Shown piece by piece: positions 22,620 through 35,884 of a DNA stretch of 64,000 nucleotides. The DNA lies in the NCBI GenBank assembly GCA_911728435.2, contig OU452199.1, positions 37,211,253 to 37,275,252 of the forward strand, written 5' to 3'. A program made the translations under genes and the position numbers. The notes beneath the pieces are model-generated. The model searched no databases. It was given only the letters and a program-made list of their open reading frames with translations, and was not told the DNA's origin. The DNA is from Apoderus coryli. Taxonomy: Eukaryota; Arthropoda; Insecta; Coleoptera; Attelabidae. The number at the start of each line of letters is the position of its first letter. Position 1 is the first letter of the stretch.

Positions 22620-25600
22620 CAATATTATATTAATGAAAAGGCATATAAGTTCACACGCATACACACTGCAAATATACAATGAAATAGTCTCGAATTTTAC
22701 AGATTTTTTGGTAAATATGTTTTACACACTTCTGTCAATTTACAGTATAGATGCGATTTCACATCCATCGTCGTTGGCATCCGGTAAGCAATTTAATTTG
22801 CTGTAATTTTACACGATTTCTTTTTACAGTGTAGCCTATTCAACAGTTTATAGGTCCTCATCTTAATTTACCTGTGTTGCAATTGAAAATGGAGGAAATT
22901 TTTACGTATCTTCACCCAAAATCATATTGGATACTATAACCTACATATTGAAAACTTAGTGTCATTATACCTAGGACACTATCACAGGGTTGATTTTTAT
23001 CTTGGAATATTAAACTAAAACTTAAATAATTTAGTTTAAAATTAAATATTAATATGAAAGCCACTTATTATCATTATCATGCACTTTTACTCTACAGCGA
23101 ACGTTAGTGAATTTGTCTAATTTTTAATACTTAATTAAATATTTCAGCCTAAAACTTTTACCAATACACATGTAAAAATTCTTAGAACCAATTAACAAAA
23201 TCCATAACGATTATAAATTATTAAGTTAATTAAAAACCAAAACGATATTAGGTCAAAAAAATAAACGGTTTTAGATATGCGGTTTCGGTATATAATATGT
23301 AATAGTCCTTTTGTTTAGTTCTGTATTCGGATGTATTTAAAATATTCTTAATTAATTAAAATGAGAAAATTAACATAGCTTTTGTTCACAATATTTTCTC
23401 ATGCGAATTCATAATGAATTTCCGCATTAAATTTATATATTATTCATATTAATCACCAACCTACAAAATTATACGTATTGGAAAGTAGATTCATTTAATT
23501 AATGAAACTAAAATACGTAAATCAGCTTTAGTTTATTAAAAAGTCAATGTCTAGGAATTACTTTTACCATGATAACATGCAATTAAGATAGATCAGTCGA
23601 ACAGATAAGAGATTGATACCGAGAGAGACGTTACACATGTTGTATAGTAACGTATATCTGATGACTAAGTGCCTGTCTATATAATTCTGCGGTAGTTGTA
23701 AGTAGGAAGAGTGTATAATATCTACAAAACGCTACCAGGTTAACGAACAGCTCATGTTGTATTTATTTTTTAATTTATTGGGAAAATTCTTATTGTCGAC
23801 TCATGCGTGAAGTTCTCAGTACCTGTAGTTTTATTACACTTATATTAAACTTTTATAGTTTTATCTAATAGAGAGAATTATATATATCTACGATATTTTC
23901 TTTAATAGCGTTGGTTTTTTTGTTCATATACCAACTATAAAGTTGTGAAGATTATATTATGAGACCAGCGTGTTTTAGTGTTAATATCTTAACTTTTAAG
24001 ATTATTGATATGATGGCAGTTGGTACTTTTTTGAACTGACCTCAAAGGATGCAAACCTCGGGTGTACATGTGCGGAATTAAATAAAATCAACTGAAACCA
24101 AGCGAAACTTAATTATATTATCATCATTTTATACAAAATAATTAGTCACAAGCGTAGAAAATAATTGTGGCTATCAAATATTTGGTCTAAATATTGACAA
24201 GCCATTTAAAGGACAGGCGCTCATCGAGACAAAGGACATTTAGCAGACATTTTTGATAGTTACGATCTCTATATGGCCGTTCTTCATAATAAATATAATT
24301 TAATAATGCAAATAATACAAATTTTTAATCAAATATTAGTTTAGAAAAGCAATTTTGGGCACGCAGTCCAAAAATGGAACTAAATCAATCCAATCATCAT
24401 CAAAATTAATTTCTAATAGGTATCTACCTTATATGTAGGTACCTAAGTAATTAAAACCAGTTTTTATGGAAATAAAAGATTCATAAACAAGACATTTATT
24501 AGGATATTTCTCTAAAAAAATATTTTAAACACGATTTTGAATTATTTTCATTTGAATTAATCTTATTCTAAAAGCCTAGCTCAAGCTGAAAAATATTTGA
24601 AATATTCTTTCATTTTGAGTAAATATTCGCTCAAAAGAAGAAGAATCTAATTGTGCAATTAATTAATAGTGTTATTTACTTCACTTGAAAGATAATTCAA
24701 TAAATAACATGACTTAATATCGAGAATATATCTTTCAAATACCAGTCCACCATTTCGTCAGTCTACGATGCCTAGTCGTTTGTGTAGCTTGATCTTCTCA
24801 AGGACAAATATATAATGGATATAGCGACATCTAGTGTACAGCAGGAAATACGTTTAGTGCATTAATTAGTACTTTGTTAGAAAGCTTTGAATTGTCGAAT
24901 ATTAATTGGAGAATACCTTGAGCTCTATCCAAATTATTTAATTATGTTTAATAAATAATATATACTTAAATTAGAGTTTTTGAGTTATTTTTGAAAGATC
25001 CAGCGGCAATTTACTGATGCTCTAAAAATAAATTGATACTATACTCAAAGTACCCCGCATGTTAATGCCGAGTTAGCCAACGAATTTGTATATAAATAAG
25101 GTTTAGTCGTAATTTTTGTCGCATATTTAGTTTATACTGCATAAAAAACCCAGTAAATGTTGTCTGAACGTTACCAACCGACAGAACGAATTTTAACTAG
25201 TGATTGTGATTATAGTTGTATAGTAAACTAATTGCTATGCTATTTATTTATTTTAATAATCTTAAGAGTTTATTATATTTTTGGTAGCAAGGATACCAAT
25301 ACAGAAACCCTTTGGAAAACTGCTTTTTTTTTCTCAATTTTGAGGGAATGACAAGCTTACAGAATTTAAAGTAGTTATAGGCATTACCAGGCCTTCATTG
25401 GTTTTTCCTTGAACATATATCTAATCTCACATTTCTGAGTTTTCTTTATAATGTACATACTTATAAGTCTGATTAAACTTCTTCCTAACCCTAAATAACG
25501 CAATGACTTCTGGAATAGAACAATCACCAATACAAAAACACTGCATTAAATAATTTTTACTTTTTTTGTGAGCACTTTTGTTATTTATTTTGCACTATCT

Positions 25601-26060
25601 ACTTTTACAAATTGAATTCTTCTCTATCAATGATCAGGTAAATAGGTAGGTTAATTTTTAAGGTTCCTAGTGTTTTTACTGATAAAGTATGGGCAAATAA
25701 GGGGCACAAGTTAGTATTGGTATTCAGGAGGGTGCAAGTAACATTTTTTTTTGTAAATATCGGACGGTACCATACGCTTTTATAATCGTAAATCTTCGTT
25801 CTAAACACCTTTTCCCAACATAATTTTCATGAATTTTCAAAAATAAAAGTATACTTAAGTACTTAGTTTATTTCAACCCATCTTTTTTAAATTTATCCCT
25901 ACAACACCCTTGTATACGAGCGATTAGATTTATATTCAGCACTTCTTAGTTTCGGACAAATCAGGGGCAAAAACCAGAAGATGAATACCAATCTGTTTCA
26001 AAATTTTTTTTGTCATTTTAACCTCCATCTATCCGTGAAATCACGGTTTATATATATATT
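22620..26060. other. Long AT-rich stretch without genes
   Basis: No coding frame, tRNA or clear repeat boundary was recognised. It might be intron of the minus-strand gene if 26761-27260 and 11795-12053 belong together. Confidence 0.4.
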
Positions 26061-26072
26061 TGATCCAGCACT

Positions 26073-26100
26073 CTGAGGATGATCTAATATAGATCAAAAC
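26073..26100 (+). ncRNA. Decayed hammerhead-like motif
   Basis: CTGAGGA-T-GATCT-AATAT-AGATC-AAAAC. Stem II is perfect but the invariant G of GAAA is A, so it should not cleave. Confidence 0.4.
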
Positions 26101-26760
26101 ATAGGTGAATATTTCAGCTGGGTTTCAATCTTTTATGACCAAAAAAACCAACCTTAACACTAAAGAACAAAGTTGAAACGGAACAAAATAATTAGAATGC
26201 TCCTAGAGAATAAATCAAAAAACCGAAAGATTGGAGAATAAACTGTTTCTCGAAGATTGTTGGTTTTACAAAAATGATTTTGAATAATTATTTGCCTAAA
26301 ATAAAATGGTGATTCTCAAATCATTGTTTATTTTAGAGTAGATAAAGGAACTATGGACTGCTTTATAGATAATTTGTAGACATTATTAAGAAATTGTTAA
26401 TGCCGTGTAACTGAAAATTTGGTGGAACTGACAATGCTGATTGAATTATTTCGTATATTGAAAAATCGTAATATCACTAAATATTAATTAATATATTTTT
26501 CGCCTTATATTTTGCCCGAGTAATTTAAGTAAATATAATTTGGTCTTAACGCTTGTTTTATAATATAATATGAACGTTGTAATAACTAGTATTTAGATAG
26601 ATACCTACATATTATCAAGTTAATGTTGGTTTAAACGATTTTAATGTCGCAATATCTTCATTTTTTACAGGAATAACACACATAAACCACGTCTAAACCT
26701 AGGTATATTATCGTGACTGTCTCAGTTGGTAAATATTTTTAATAATTTGGAAATTCCTAC

Positions 26761-27260
26761 CTGTTAGGAGATTAAATGTAATCCTGACACTAAGTTCGCC
26801 ATATTCACTTGTTCAACCAAACAAAACAAAATCACTAATCTTTATGATAAACACAGATTTACAAAATACACACTTAAAATAATTTCAGTATTACGAGAAA
26901 AAAACAAAACATTCCACGGAAATATTTCTGAAAAAACCAAACACCAAAATATCACTGCGTCACACTAAATTTAAAAAAAACTCGTAATCCAAAAATATTT
27001 AATAAATTTGTGAAACAACTCAATCCTTTGCCGCATTTTCGCTACTCCACCTAAACATAGTGAAATTCCATGTTATTTCTTATAATAAACATCACTACAA
27101 CAAAACCTTTAAAGTTTTGAACTTTGCCACGAAAAAAACGTAACTTTACAACTCGCGCTAACTTACGTTACAACTCACGATATCGTTATACGAATGACGT
27201 GAGCTATACCCTCACCTTACAACGGTTAGAGCTACACTCTGCTTTGCTTTCAGTGTCTGA
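26761..27260 (-). promoter_or_regulatory. Candidate promoter and 5' UTR exon with a short uORF
   Basis: Read on the minus strand, a patch with more G, C and CpG than its flanks (27260-27100) is followed by T/G-rich leader sequence typical of insect 5' UTRs and ends in CTAACAG|GTAGGA, a good donor (exon end 26761). Just before it, GTGAATATGGCG starts a 12-codon reading frame (26802-26764) that stops before the donor, so this would be an upstream ORF. The next candidate exon on this strand is 11795-12053, which would give an intron of about 14.7 kb. No TATA box was located. This is inference from composition and one splice signal. Confidence 0.35.
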
Positions 27261-27299
27261 TTCAGACAGCTGCATTCACATGAAAAAGCGCCGTGTTTG

Positions 27300-27690
27300 A
27301 GCCCCACTACTCTCTCAAACAACAGGCCAATGGAATTCCTATAGCGGCGAAATGTAGGGTGGGGATAATAATGTCATTATTTACCAATTTACAGTTTGGC
27401 CATAATGTTTACAGCAGGTATAATGGTATATATTATACTACATCGGCCAAGTTGCGTCTTCGTTTTCGAAGCCGAACTCAGGTAGGTAGTTGTACGTACT
27501 TTATTCTTGTGCAAAATAGTGTTAAGGCAAAATGCGCTCATATAATATGTTTGGATTTTACGCGTTGCTATAAGTTATAAATAATGTCAACTGAAATATC
27601 AGATCTGTTAAGATAACACAGTTAAGAATTTATACACTTACTTCAATTTACAAATTTTCAATAATTTTTGAAATCATAATGGTAGTATTC
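27300..27690. other. Unassigned stretch
   Basis: The open frame at 27293-27580 lacks an ATG at its beginning and any familiar motif. It lies upstream of the candidate promoter and before the LINE relic. Confidence 0.3.
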
Positions 27691-28855
27691 ATTTCCTGAT
27701 TCAACAGAAGATGTGCGACATTGGCTTCAGCAGGGATCTGATATCTTTTTTTCAGTCCTATCTGGGTGCAAGGCAACAATTTGTTGAATACAATGGCTTC
27801 AAGTGGAACTCCACCGGGCAGTACGTTGGCTCCTCTTCTCTTTGCAATATTCGTAAACGATATTGGCTCTGGTTCCAATAGCAATTATTTGTTGTTTGCG
27901 GATGATTTAAAATTGTATCGCACTGTTGTTTGTGAGAACGATTGCGCACAGCTTCAAACCGATCTGTGTCTGCTCTCAGAATAATGGTGTGATCTAAATT
28001 GACTTCCTCTGAATCTGAACAAATGTAAGTCGGTGACATTTACAAGACGTCAAGATCCGTTTTAGCGAAACTACTCCATCGATAATTCAAATTTCAAATC
28101 TTGGTGTATACTTGGATGATGATTTATCTTTCAACTACCACATTGAGCAAATTTCTGCTAATGCTTTGCGAATGTTAGGATTTATTTTTTGACAGACCAG
28201 AGAATTCAACAACATAGTCTGCCTGAAAAGTCTCTATTTCGCCTTTGTTGATGGATATTTTCCTCCTCGTGGGTGTGATCACGGCCTGTTACTGACAAGG
28301 TTCGGATTTCGGCCGTTAGCTGAAAGATGCATCTTCGCATGTCAGATCTTTCTTTTTAAGGTGATCAACAATCTGTTGGATTGTCCTCGGTTGCTTCAGC
28401 AGCTATGGTTTCGTGTCCCTAGGGTTCACTCTAGAAGCGCTAGTTTATTTTGGGTGCCACAGATTCGTTCTAATTATTGTGAACCTAAAGAACCGCTATT
28501 TCGGGCTTGTAAATACAGCAACCGATTAGTCATTAATGAAAACGTGGAATTTTTAATGTATCGCTCGATTCTTTTAAGAAAAGTTTGGAGACATGTTTGC
28601 GGGCTACTGATTTGGATTTGTTTGGATGAATTATGTTCATGTGTTAATTATTTATTGTTATTATTAATTGTTCTTGTAATCCTCCCAATTTTCTTTCGTT
28701 TTGATGCGTGTGTTTCCTTTTTTGTATTTTTCAGTTAGTTCTAAGTTGAGTATTATTGTATGCTAATGCTAGGCAATTGTTTTTGTTTATGTAAGATTTT
28801 GTCTTGTTATTGGGTAGCAATACCTGTTAGACAATAAAGAGATTATTATTATCGT
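27690..28855 (+). pseudogene. Jockey-like LINE: RT to C-terminus, broken
   Basis: Reverse transcriptase of a non-LTR retrotransposon. In order: SYLGARQQFVEYNG; PPGSTLAPLLFAIFVNDI (the usual GVPQGS...FIND box) and LLFADDLKLY with the catalytic FADD intact; LNLNKCKSVTFTR; NLGVYLDDDLSFNYHIEQIS; ANALRMLGF; then, after a deletion near 28255-28300, RPLAERCIFACQIFLFKVIN, LLDCPRLLQQLWFRVPR and the weakly similar end. Several frameshifts and stops. The element ends in ACAATAAAGAG followed by ATTATTATT at about 28832-28852, a LINE-type tail. The N-terminal endonuclease and first RT blocks are missing (5' truncation). Confidence 0.8.
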
Positions 28856-28859
28856 AGCA

Positions 28860-29340
28860 ACAAGTTTATTTATTCGGTTACTTATACGAGCCTAAAAAGT
28901 CAAAGGTTTTGTCCAGAGGAGAGATCGACCAATTTTGGGCCACAGCTAGTGATGGAACTTATTTACTTACTAAGGTTCGTTTGCGGTGATGATGTTAAAA
29001 TATGTAGATGGTTTCTTATTTCATTTCATTTGATTTTTAGATAGCTCTTGTCATTGGCCTTTGTAGAGCATGTAGAAGAGAAGAAGACTGGTGTGCTGAC
29101 CGCAAATGTGTATTCCTATATTTTTCTGTTTTTGTTTATTAATGTTAAACTAATTTTTATTATGCACTGTATTTCATTTTTTATCATTTTTTGATTGCTA
29201 TGGTTTTAGGTAGTTAATGTAATTTGAAGAAAGATAAAGAATATATAAAAAGACCTAAAACATTTTTAATTTTTCACCGATTTTATGGTATTATTACTTG
29301 AATATATTAAAAGAAAATATTAGAAGATGACGCCCGACAA
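28860..29340. other. No gene recognised
   Basis: AT-rich DNA between the LINE tail and the recombinase fragment. Confidence 0.4.
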
Positions 29341-29344
29341 TTGG

Positions 29345-29645
29345 TGACAACACCTACCTTTTAGTTACTCTTGCTGATACAAAGACTAATATCAAAAGAG
29401 CGTTTCTTGTGGTGGGCGAAAAATGTACCACATGATTATGTCTTCATCTTTTATCGTAAAGGAAGATGCAACGTGCAACGCATTCATTCATTCGGGAAGA
29501 TGCCGAGACAAAACGAACATACAGGTCATTGTTTCCGACGCACTTCTGCTACCCTTACTGGAGATACAGATGTCGATTTTACGTCGCTGATACTTGTTGG
29601 AGGTAAAAATATTAATATTTTTCGATATTGTTCTAAACAACAATA
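29345..29645 (+). pseudogene. Tyrosine recombinase (Crypton-like) fragment
   Basis: DNA strand-exchange enzyme fragment. The translation gives VTLADTKTNIKRAFLVVGE in one frame, then KNVPHDYVFIFYRKGRCNVQ and FGKMPRQNEHTGHCFRRTSA followed by TLTGD. GHCFRRTSATL is the conserved H-x-x-R box of tyrosine recombinases, and the order matches insect Crypton/integrase-like proteins. The catalytic tyrosine region is lost: after DVDFTSL the sequence degrades. About 100 of the usual 350 or more residues remain, with at least one frameshift. Family placement is from memory of insect proteins. Confidence 0.6.
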
Positions 29646-29654
29646 ATTATTTAG

Positions 29655-29995
29655 GTCGTTCACAGTGGCGGAACGTTGGTTACATACTTAAATGAGGATC
29701 TATGCCTATACAACCCAGAAACCACCGATCAATGAGGGAATATCATGCCAAAGGTGAGCCGGAACCAAAAAAATCACTCGAAAGTTGCTCAAATTCCACG
29801 CATATCGTCCCACAACCACCGTAGTGACCATGTTACTTCTAGCTATTTAGTGAAATGAAAAGACCACGCCGGGACACCGTTTTGGAGGAGATACAAGCAG
29901 AATCGGAGAAGGTATTGAATAAGGTCATACCGGAAGAGAGCTTTTCAGAGTGTCGGCATCAGTGTAGCGCATCGGAACGAGAATAAATAAAGATT
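29655..29995 (+). pseudogene. Mariner transposase C-terminal relic
   Basis: Pieces LCLYNPETTDQS, KGEPEPKKSLESC (the stretch after the first Asp of mariners: YDPETKQQS, SPRPKK) and, further on, GEMKRPRRDTVLEEIQAESE, KVLNKVIPEESF and RHQCSASERE match the C-terminal part of a Mos1/irritans-type transposase. The block with the second Asp is deleted, and frames change several times. Confidence 0.6.
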
Positions 29996-29999
29996 TTTG

Positions 30000-32940
30000 T
30001 CATATGCTCCCAAAAATTGCTTTTTCTCGAAAAGCATTTTTGGTTCCAGTGCTGTAACTAGGCATAGGCTGACTACGCCCTTGCTCGAAGAGGCCCTTTG
30101 CGAGGATTTACTGAGAAAATTGGACATCCAAATTACGAAACATTTTTACAGATCATTAGTCATAATGATTCAATAATTAAGCAGCACATTGACTGAAAAA
30201 TATACAATAAAATATTTTTCACCAACCAAAAATCAAATCGAACTGATCGCAATTGTTGGAACGGCAGTCAAAAACGAAACTGTATTATTAAAAAATAAAT
30301 CTGCTAAATATTATACAATTACATTGGACATAACTTGTAGCGTTTCCATAGCGTACAAAATCTATCTATTGTAATTTTATGCTTCACAACAAGAATGTGA
30401 TTTAAAATAAATATTATTTTTTGCAGCTTCCTTATTTAAAGTATAAATATAGCGCGAAATTCCAAAGCTCAAAAAAAATCAACTTATTTATTCCATTCCA
30501 CGAACGTTCAGCTTCACTAATTTTCTTTAAAAGAGTCAATAAAGACAGAAATCGATTATACTTTTAATAATAAGAGCCAGGCTGTAATAGTGTAAGAGAA
30601 GAACCTTCAGAACCTTTCCCGCATTGTGTTATTGCTATGTATGCCTTGCTCTATATATATACGTATAGTCTAGTTTGCGGTTTGGGCTTAATTCTCTTAT
30701 TGTAAGTCGTTTGTGTGATGTTATCTGGAAGATTATAGGTGTTTGTTACTGGCATTTATAAGATTACGGGTACGGTTTATTGTAAATAAGGATAACCAAT
30801 TCTCTGCACATCAGCGACGGTGCAGATTGTGGATAGATATCGGAAAATAGAATAGTAATTGTTTATTGAGGATAATGATATATACGAGCCTGGTTTGGTT
30901 TCGACCGTTTATGAAACTGATACGCAAAATATATTCAGAAATAATTGCAAATAAATTTATTTTTGTCACTGATTGTCAATATGATATTTTTGACACACAG
31001 CTGGGCCGGCAACCTTCGGAGACTACAATAGGGCTGTAAAATTAACTAGTTTATGAAGAAAATGAATAAACCAAGATTTCAAGATGTTTTCGAGAGTATA
31101 ACCTCATCTTCACTGACATTAAATTTTACAGAATCCGTTACAAGAGGTAACAATATTATGCACATTCTAGAAAAGGTAAAAATAGTAAATAATGGAATCA
31201 TTACATGCCATGTGGTGTCTTACCATTTTGTGAAAAATTTTTTGAAATTTATATAATCTAATTATGCAACATTTTATCGAAATCTAACACGAGCACAGGC
31301 TCTAACTAGCCTTAAATATCTAGTTTTCTTTTTATATTTATATCATACTGAATGGCAACAATTGAGAAAACGGTTTGACATTAAATTGGCGACCAATCTC
31401 GTGCTCAATTAAAAGATATTGAGGTTATGTTAAAAGAGGTTAAATGTGTATAAAAATTTCTCGTCTTAAGTACTAAATAGCATAGGTGTCAAAGCCAGAT
31501 CGCACACCAATGGATATTCAGTTTAAAAATGACTGAGTTCAAAAGGAACAAAATAGTTGTTTCTGTGAATCTGGGTTTTATTAAGTTAAACTCAATTGGT
31601 ATGTACTAAGGTCAGTGTAGAATACAGAAGATCACATAGTACATCCCTCCTTCATATCAAATCATAGAAATAGACCACACAATGTTATTGGTAGGGTGTA
31701 TTTTATATATAAGTGAAGTAAGATGAAAAGTTTACAGTGGATTTAGAAATGTCTAAAAACTTTCATCGTGCTGTAGATATTAGTTTATCAATGTTATTAA
31801 CATAATTTATTGAGCCGGACGTGATCATGACATGAGTCAACAAATAAGTTCATTGGATTTGATCAGATTCACATCTACACATCTGTTTTATATTTTAATA
31901 TATTATTGTTAACCTGCGATTGCTACCGAACAGTTGGCTAGCTTGAGTACTATTAGAACAACTTCTGGATCATTGCTAAGCGTCCTTTTGAGTCTGTCTT
32001 CCCTTTTGATTTTTGAGAAGAAGAGTAGGTAATCACTTCAATATTGAACGATTGGCAGAAACTAGTTTCGACGTCCGCGTGTAGGTAAAGCAGACAAAAG
32101 ATCAGATAATGTTGAATTAAATTTTTGCTATCCAAATATAATAATTTTTTACACAATTTTGCCTAAAGCTAATGTAGAAGACGAACAACCCATTTATGTA
32201 TGCTTTGATACTCAGGCAAATGGAAATACACCACGGAGGGTTCGCTAGAAACGATGTAGCCAACGAAGTTTTTAGATTGCGATCAGAAATTATATTTGTG
32301 TGATCAGAAGCACGTCCAGTTTTTTCTGGAAGACAAATGAACCCGCTTTCGAATTCGTCTGAAGAGATATTGCTAGATATGCTAAAGAATGGTATCGGGG
32401 AACCTGCTCGGATAATACTGACTATTGGCCTTGTCATGACGGGATATAATTCAAGGATTTGGACCGAATGAGGTTTGCTATTCGAATCATTTAAAGCGTT
32501 TGCTCTACAACGTTTGGAGCTGGTGGGAAACAAAAAGCAAAACCCTCAGTATTTGTTAACCTAAAATCTCAGACAAACTTGGTGGTATTGATTTGTTATA
32601 ACTGCTCGTTTAATTCTATTTCTAAATTTAATTGATACACCTACTAATATGCTGGTTTGTAAACAATTCTAACACAGCTAATTATTTACAATGTTATAAC
32701 CTATGTAAACCGTAAAGAAACATACTCTGTAAGTATAATATGCTAAGAAAAAAAAAACGCTATTATTCAACATTTCAGGTTCATTAAAATTCAAAATAAC
32801 ATAATAAAAATGCAAATGAGTCACATAATTCCAATTAAGATTGAATCTGTTGATATTATTTTTATTTTGTATTTTTATGGTGGAAAACATATGGTTTTAA
32901 AAATACCTGAATTTTATATGCTTCAGGCCTAGAGTATCAC
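30000..32940. other. Long stretch without recognised genes
   Basis: At 32170-32540 both strands carry long frames: the minus one (32117-32533) shows no motif, while plus-strand pieces such as MNPLSNSSEEILLDMLKNG and ARIILTIGLVMTG look protein-like but are interrupted. I cannot name the source; a decayed transposon gene is possible. Confidence 0.3.
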
Positions 32941-32945
32941 AAATA

Positions 32946-33890
32946 TACAGGGTGTTTCAAAAAGACGCCGCAATATTTAAGGCGGTGATTTATCAGGTAA
33001 TTTTGTGAATAAAAGTTCCTATAAATATACGTCCGGAAATGCAATTTTTTTTTCTAAATAACGGTTTTTTTTCTTAATTAATTCAAATATCTCCTTACAG
33101 ATGTTTTTTGAAATTTGGCAGAATTGTTGCTAGAAATAGGAAGCTTATATGGACCTAACTAGTTCAAAAGTCCAGTTGCGTTAGGGGGACAGCTTAATAA
33201 AAATTAGTGTCAAAAAATGTACGCCAGTGACTGTAATTTAATTTCAATATTCTCTTCAGATAAAGCCACTAATATTACGACTTTTTATCTCTTGTATTTT
33301 TTTCACATGTTGCTTAGTTTACGAGATAAAAATTTAAAACATTCTGCAACATACCTACCAAGAATACTTGCGAATAATTTGCGCAGATCATTTTAAATCT
33401 GGCAAATTTGTTGAAGATCCTTAACATGAATCACTATACAAATGCATTCTTAAGGACAATTTGTTATATCCACACCATCAAGTCCTTATTTCTGCTGATT
33501 TTCCTCGGTAAAATTCCTCAACCACTGATCATGATTTTGGTTACTGATTAATCTAGTTTTTCAAGAAATACAAGAAGGAATTTTCAGATTAACTCTTTGC
33601 GTGATGAAAATGTGCTTAATTGGGCCCGTGTTTCTACCAGGAAGTCCTACCGTAGAGGTCTATCGCGACTTTCTGGAACACACGCTTCCTGGATTTCTGG
33701 AAATCGTACCATTGGCAATAAGAAATGCAATGTTATTTATGTTCTTTTACAAAATGAAATGTGTGAATTTGGGGACGACAAATCCTAAGAGAAATATAAA
33801 AGTTTAAATAAATCGTATTCCTGCATTTCTGCGCTAGAATATGATAGTGATTAAGTCCATAAATGTAGTGGCATTAATTATAGCCTAACC
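32946..33890 (+). mobile_element. Tc1/mariner-superfamily element with transposase fragment
   Basis: The left end TACAGGGTGTTTCAAAAAGA and the following 250 bases match, in part, the element at 14556-15638. Inside, at 33600-33740, the plus strand reads IGPVFLPGSPTVEVYRDFLE, HTLPGFLEIVPLAIRNAM and LFM, the segment of ITm (maT-like) transposases just before the second catalytic Asp (LEDVPLAIRN.MWFMQDGAPAH in relatives); the QDGAPAH box itself is gone. The right end was not located, so 33890 is approximate. Confidence 0.6.
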
Positions 33891-33899
33891 TAAATATGT

Positions 33900-35880
33900 C
33901 AGCAATGAGGAAATATACTTCTTGTGTGCCCTCTCCGTACGCCTTTGGTTTTATTATAACAATAGCATCTAAGATTGCAATAATACCTAATTATTGTTAT
34001 AGAAGTTGTAACTCCAAATTAAAGAAAACGTTCTGGCTTTGTTGCTTAACTAAAAGCTTAAATGCCGTGTATAAAGGAAGATATTAGGTATTAGGATTTT
34101 GTGTAGCTGTACTATATAGGTATGTATATGTAGAAAACTGAATAGTGTTTATAGTATTGGACAAAGGTTGTAACAGTTTCTTAAATTTGAGTCCAATAGG
34201 AAGATATTGGGAGATTAGAATTGATGGTTTTAGGGCGTAACTGGCCCCTATAGAAGCTCCAGTTAAGTTAACATGAACTTTAACATAATAATGATAAATA
34301 CTTTGACATTTATTTGACTGTTGAACCGTGCACTGAGAAACCGACCCTCAAGCATTACAATTAAACATGAACCTAAAATGCGTGATTTGCCCAACAAAAT
34401 TCTATAAATCTGGGTAATATGGCGACACACTTATACAGCAGATTTTTTCAAAATAATATTTGTTTGGCATGAACATACCGCTCCACCAACTCAATTATAT
34501 ATACAAATTTACTTAAATTGGTATCGCTATGGTCTTCTAAACGATACCTAATTCGAGTTCTGAGCTTTAGAATGGCATCCGATGATTTTCAGAAGGTGGA
34601 TGTCGTGGGGTCCTAAACGATTATATTATGACGATATCAAATAAATTTAAAATGGCTCCACAAGTCCCTTAGATCGTTTGTTCAGTTCCAAATGCCAATT
34701 ACTAAAAAACCCTCTGTCGTACTAATAAATTTGGGAGACATTTTTGTTTATTTCGATATGTTATTTTCCTTGAAGTGAATTTGAATTTTTTGGAGCCGCC
34801 GAAAATTTCGCTATACCAATTTCTTCCTGAAAGATTCAAAAGACTGTAGCCGAGATTTTTTTATCATGTTTTTATTTATTGAATAAAGCCTTAATTTCAC
34901 TTCAATATTAGGTTGCTTAAAATTTTATTCTAGTCCTTTGACTATTTATCTATGAGGCTACTTTAGTTAATGGGCCATTTTTTTTACTGCATCTAGACAG
35001 GTTTGTTAATTTTCCGTCAAACCTATTGCAAAACGTATTTTTAAGTAAATTAGACCATGTCGTCTGTTATTTTGACAGGTCTGGTGTCACCGGAAGCGTG
35101 TTTTGTTATTTAGGGTACCCGAGGTTTCTTGAACAAGTAGCAGTTTGGGAATTGTGATACAAGGCTAGGGATAGAACTCTTAAAACATAGCCAGGGTCGT
35201 CAATCCAAGTTGAATGCAAGTTGGGAGGAGGTTAAGTGTGTATTTTTTCTATAGAAATATGTCAAGCGGGATAGTTGGGCTCTGACGGGAGAGAATGTTA
35301 AATTTTTCACAAATCGCCAAGCACATTGAGGACACAATCATGATCCGGTATCGGTGTAACATTTCCAATGGAGCTGCTATGAGTCAGAGACGCTTTATAT
35401 TTGGTAACATGGCTTGAGACTTACTGCTAGAATCCTAAATCTCTCTAATCAGGGCTTAGGATTTTTCAATTTACAGGTAAAATTTTTGGGGATTTACAAC
35501 TCAAACGAAAAATATTTGCTAATCCCATTTGTAATAACTTTGACTGAGGTAACCTCGATTGATGTCCATTTGGGTATGATTCAAAATGCGTTACACGAAC
35601 TTTTGACTGCCATTGTATTTGGTACATAACAACAGTAAAATGCAATTGCATATTATGCAACCGAGGTATATACTAAAACGGATAATGTGCATCCCGGGTC
35701 GAAAATATTTACAACGAATAAATGCAGATAATTAAATTGTAGGAAATAATAAAAGATCAAAAACCATACTGACAATGGTTTTGAATTTGAATATAAATTA
35801 ATATTTAGTTGTGAGCGAATTAGTTGCAGCATTTAGAACATTGTTTCAGACTGGGTTTGAATAGATTAATCAATGCTTAT
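33900..35880. other. No gene recognised
   Basis: AT-rich, with scattered protein-like fragments but no family I can name. The frames at 35414-35660 overlap on both strands and show no motif. Confidence 0.35.
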
Positions 35881-35884
35881 AGAA

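Noticed and set aside
27293..27580. 95-codon frame upstream of the LINE
   Set aside because: Begins without ATG and has no recognisable domain; overlaps the candidate promoter edge.
32117..32533. 138-codon minus-strand frame as a host gene
   Set aside because: No motif, poor composition and competing protein-like pieces on the plus strand; no splice or promoter support.
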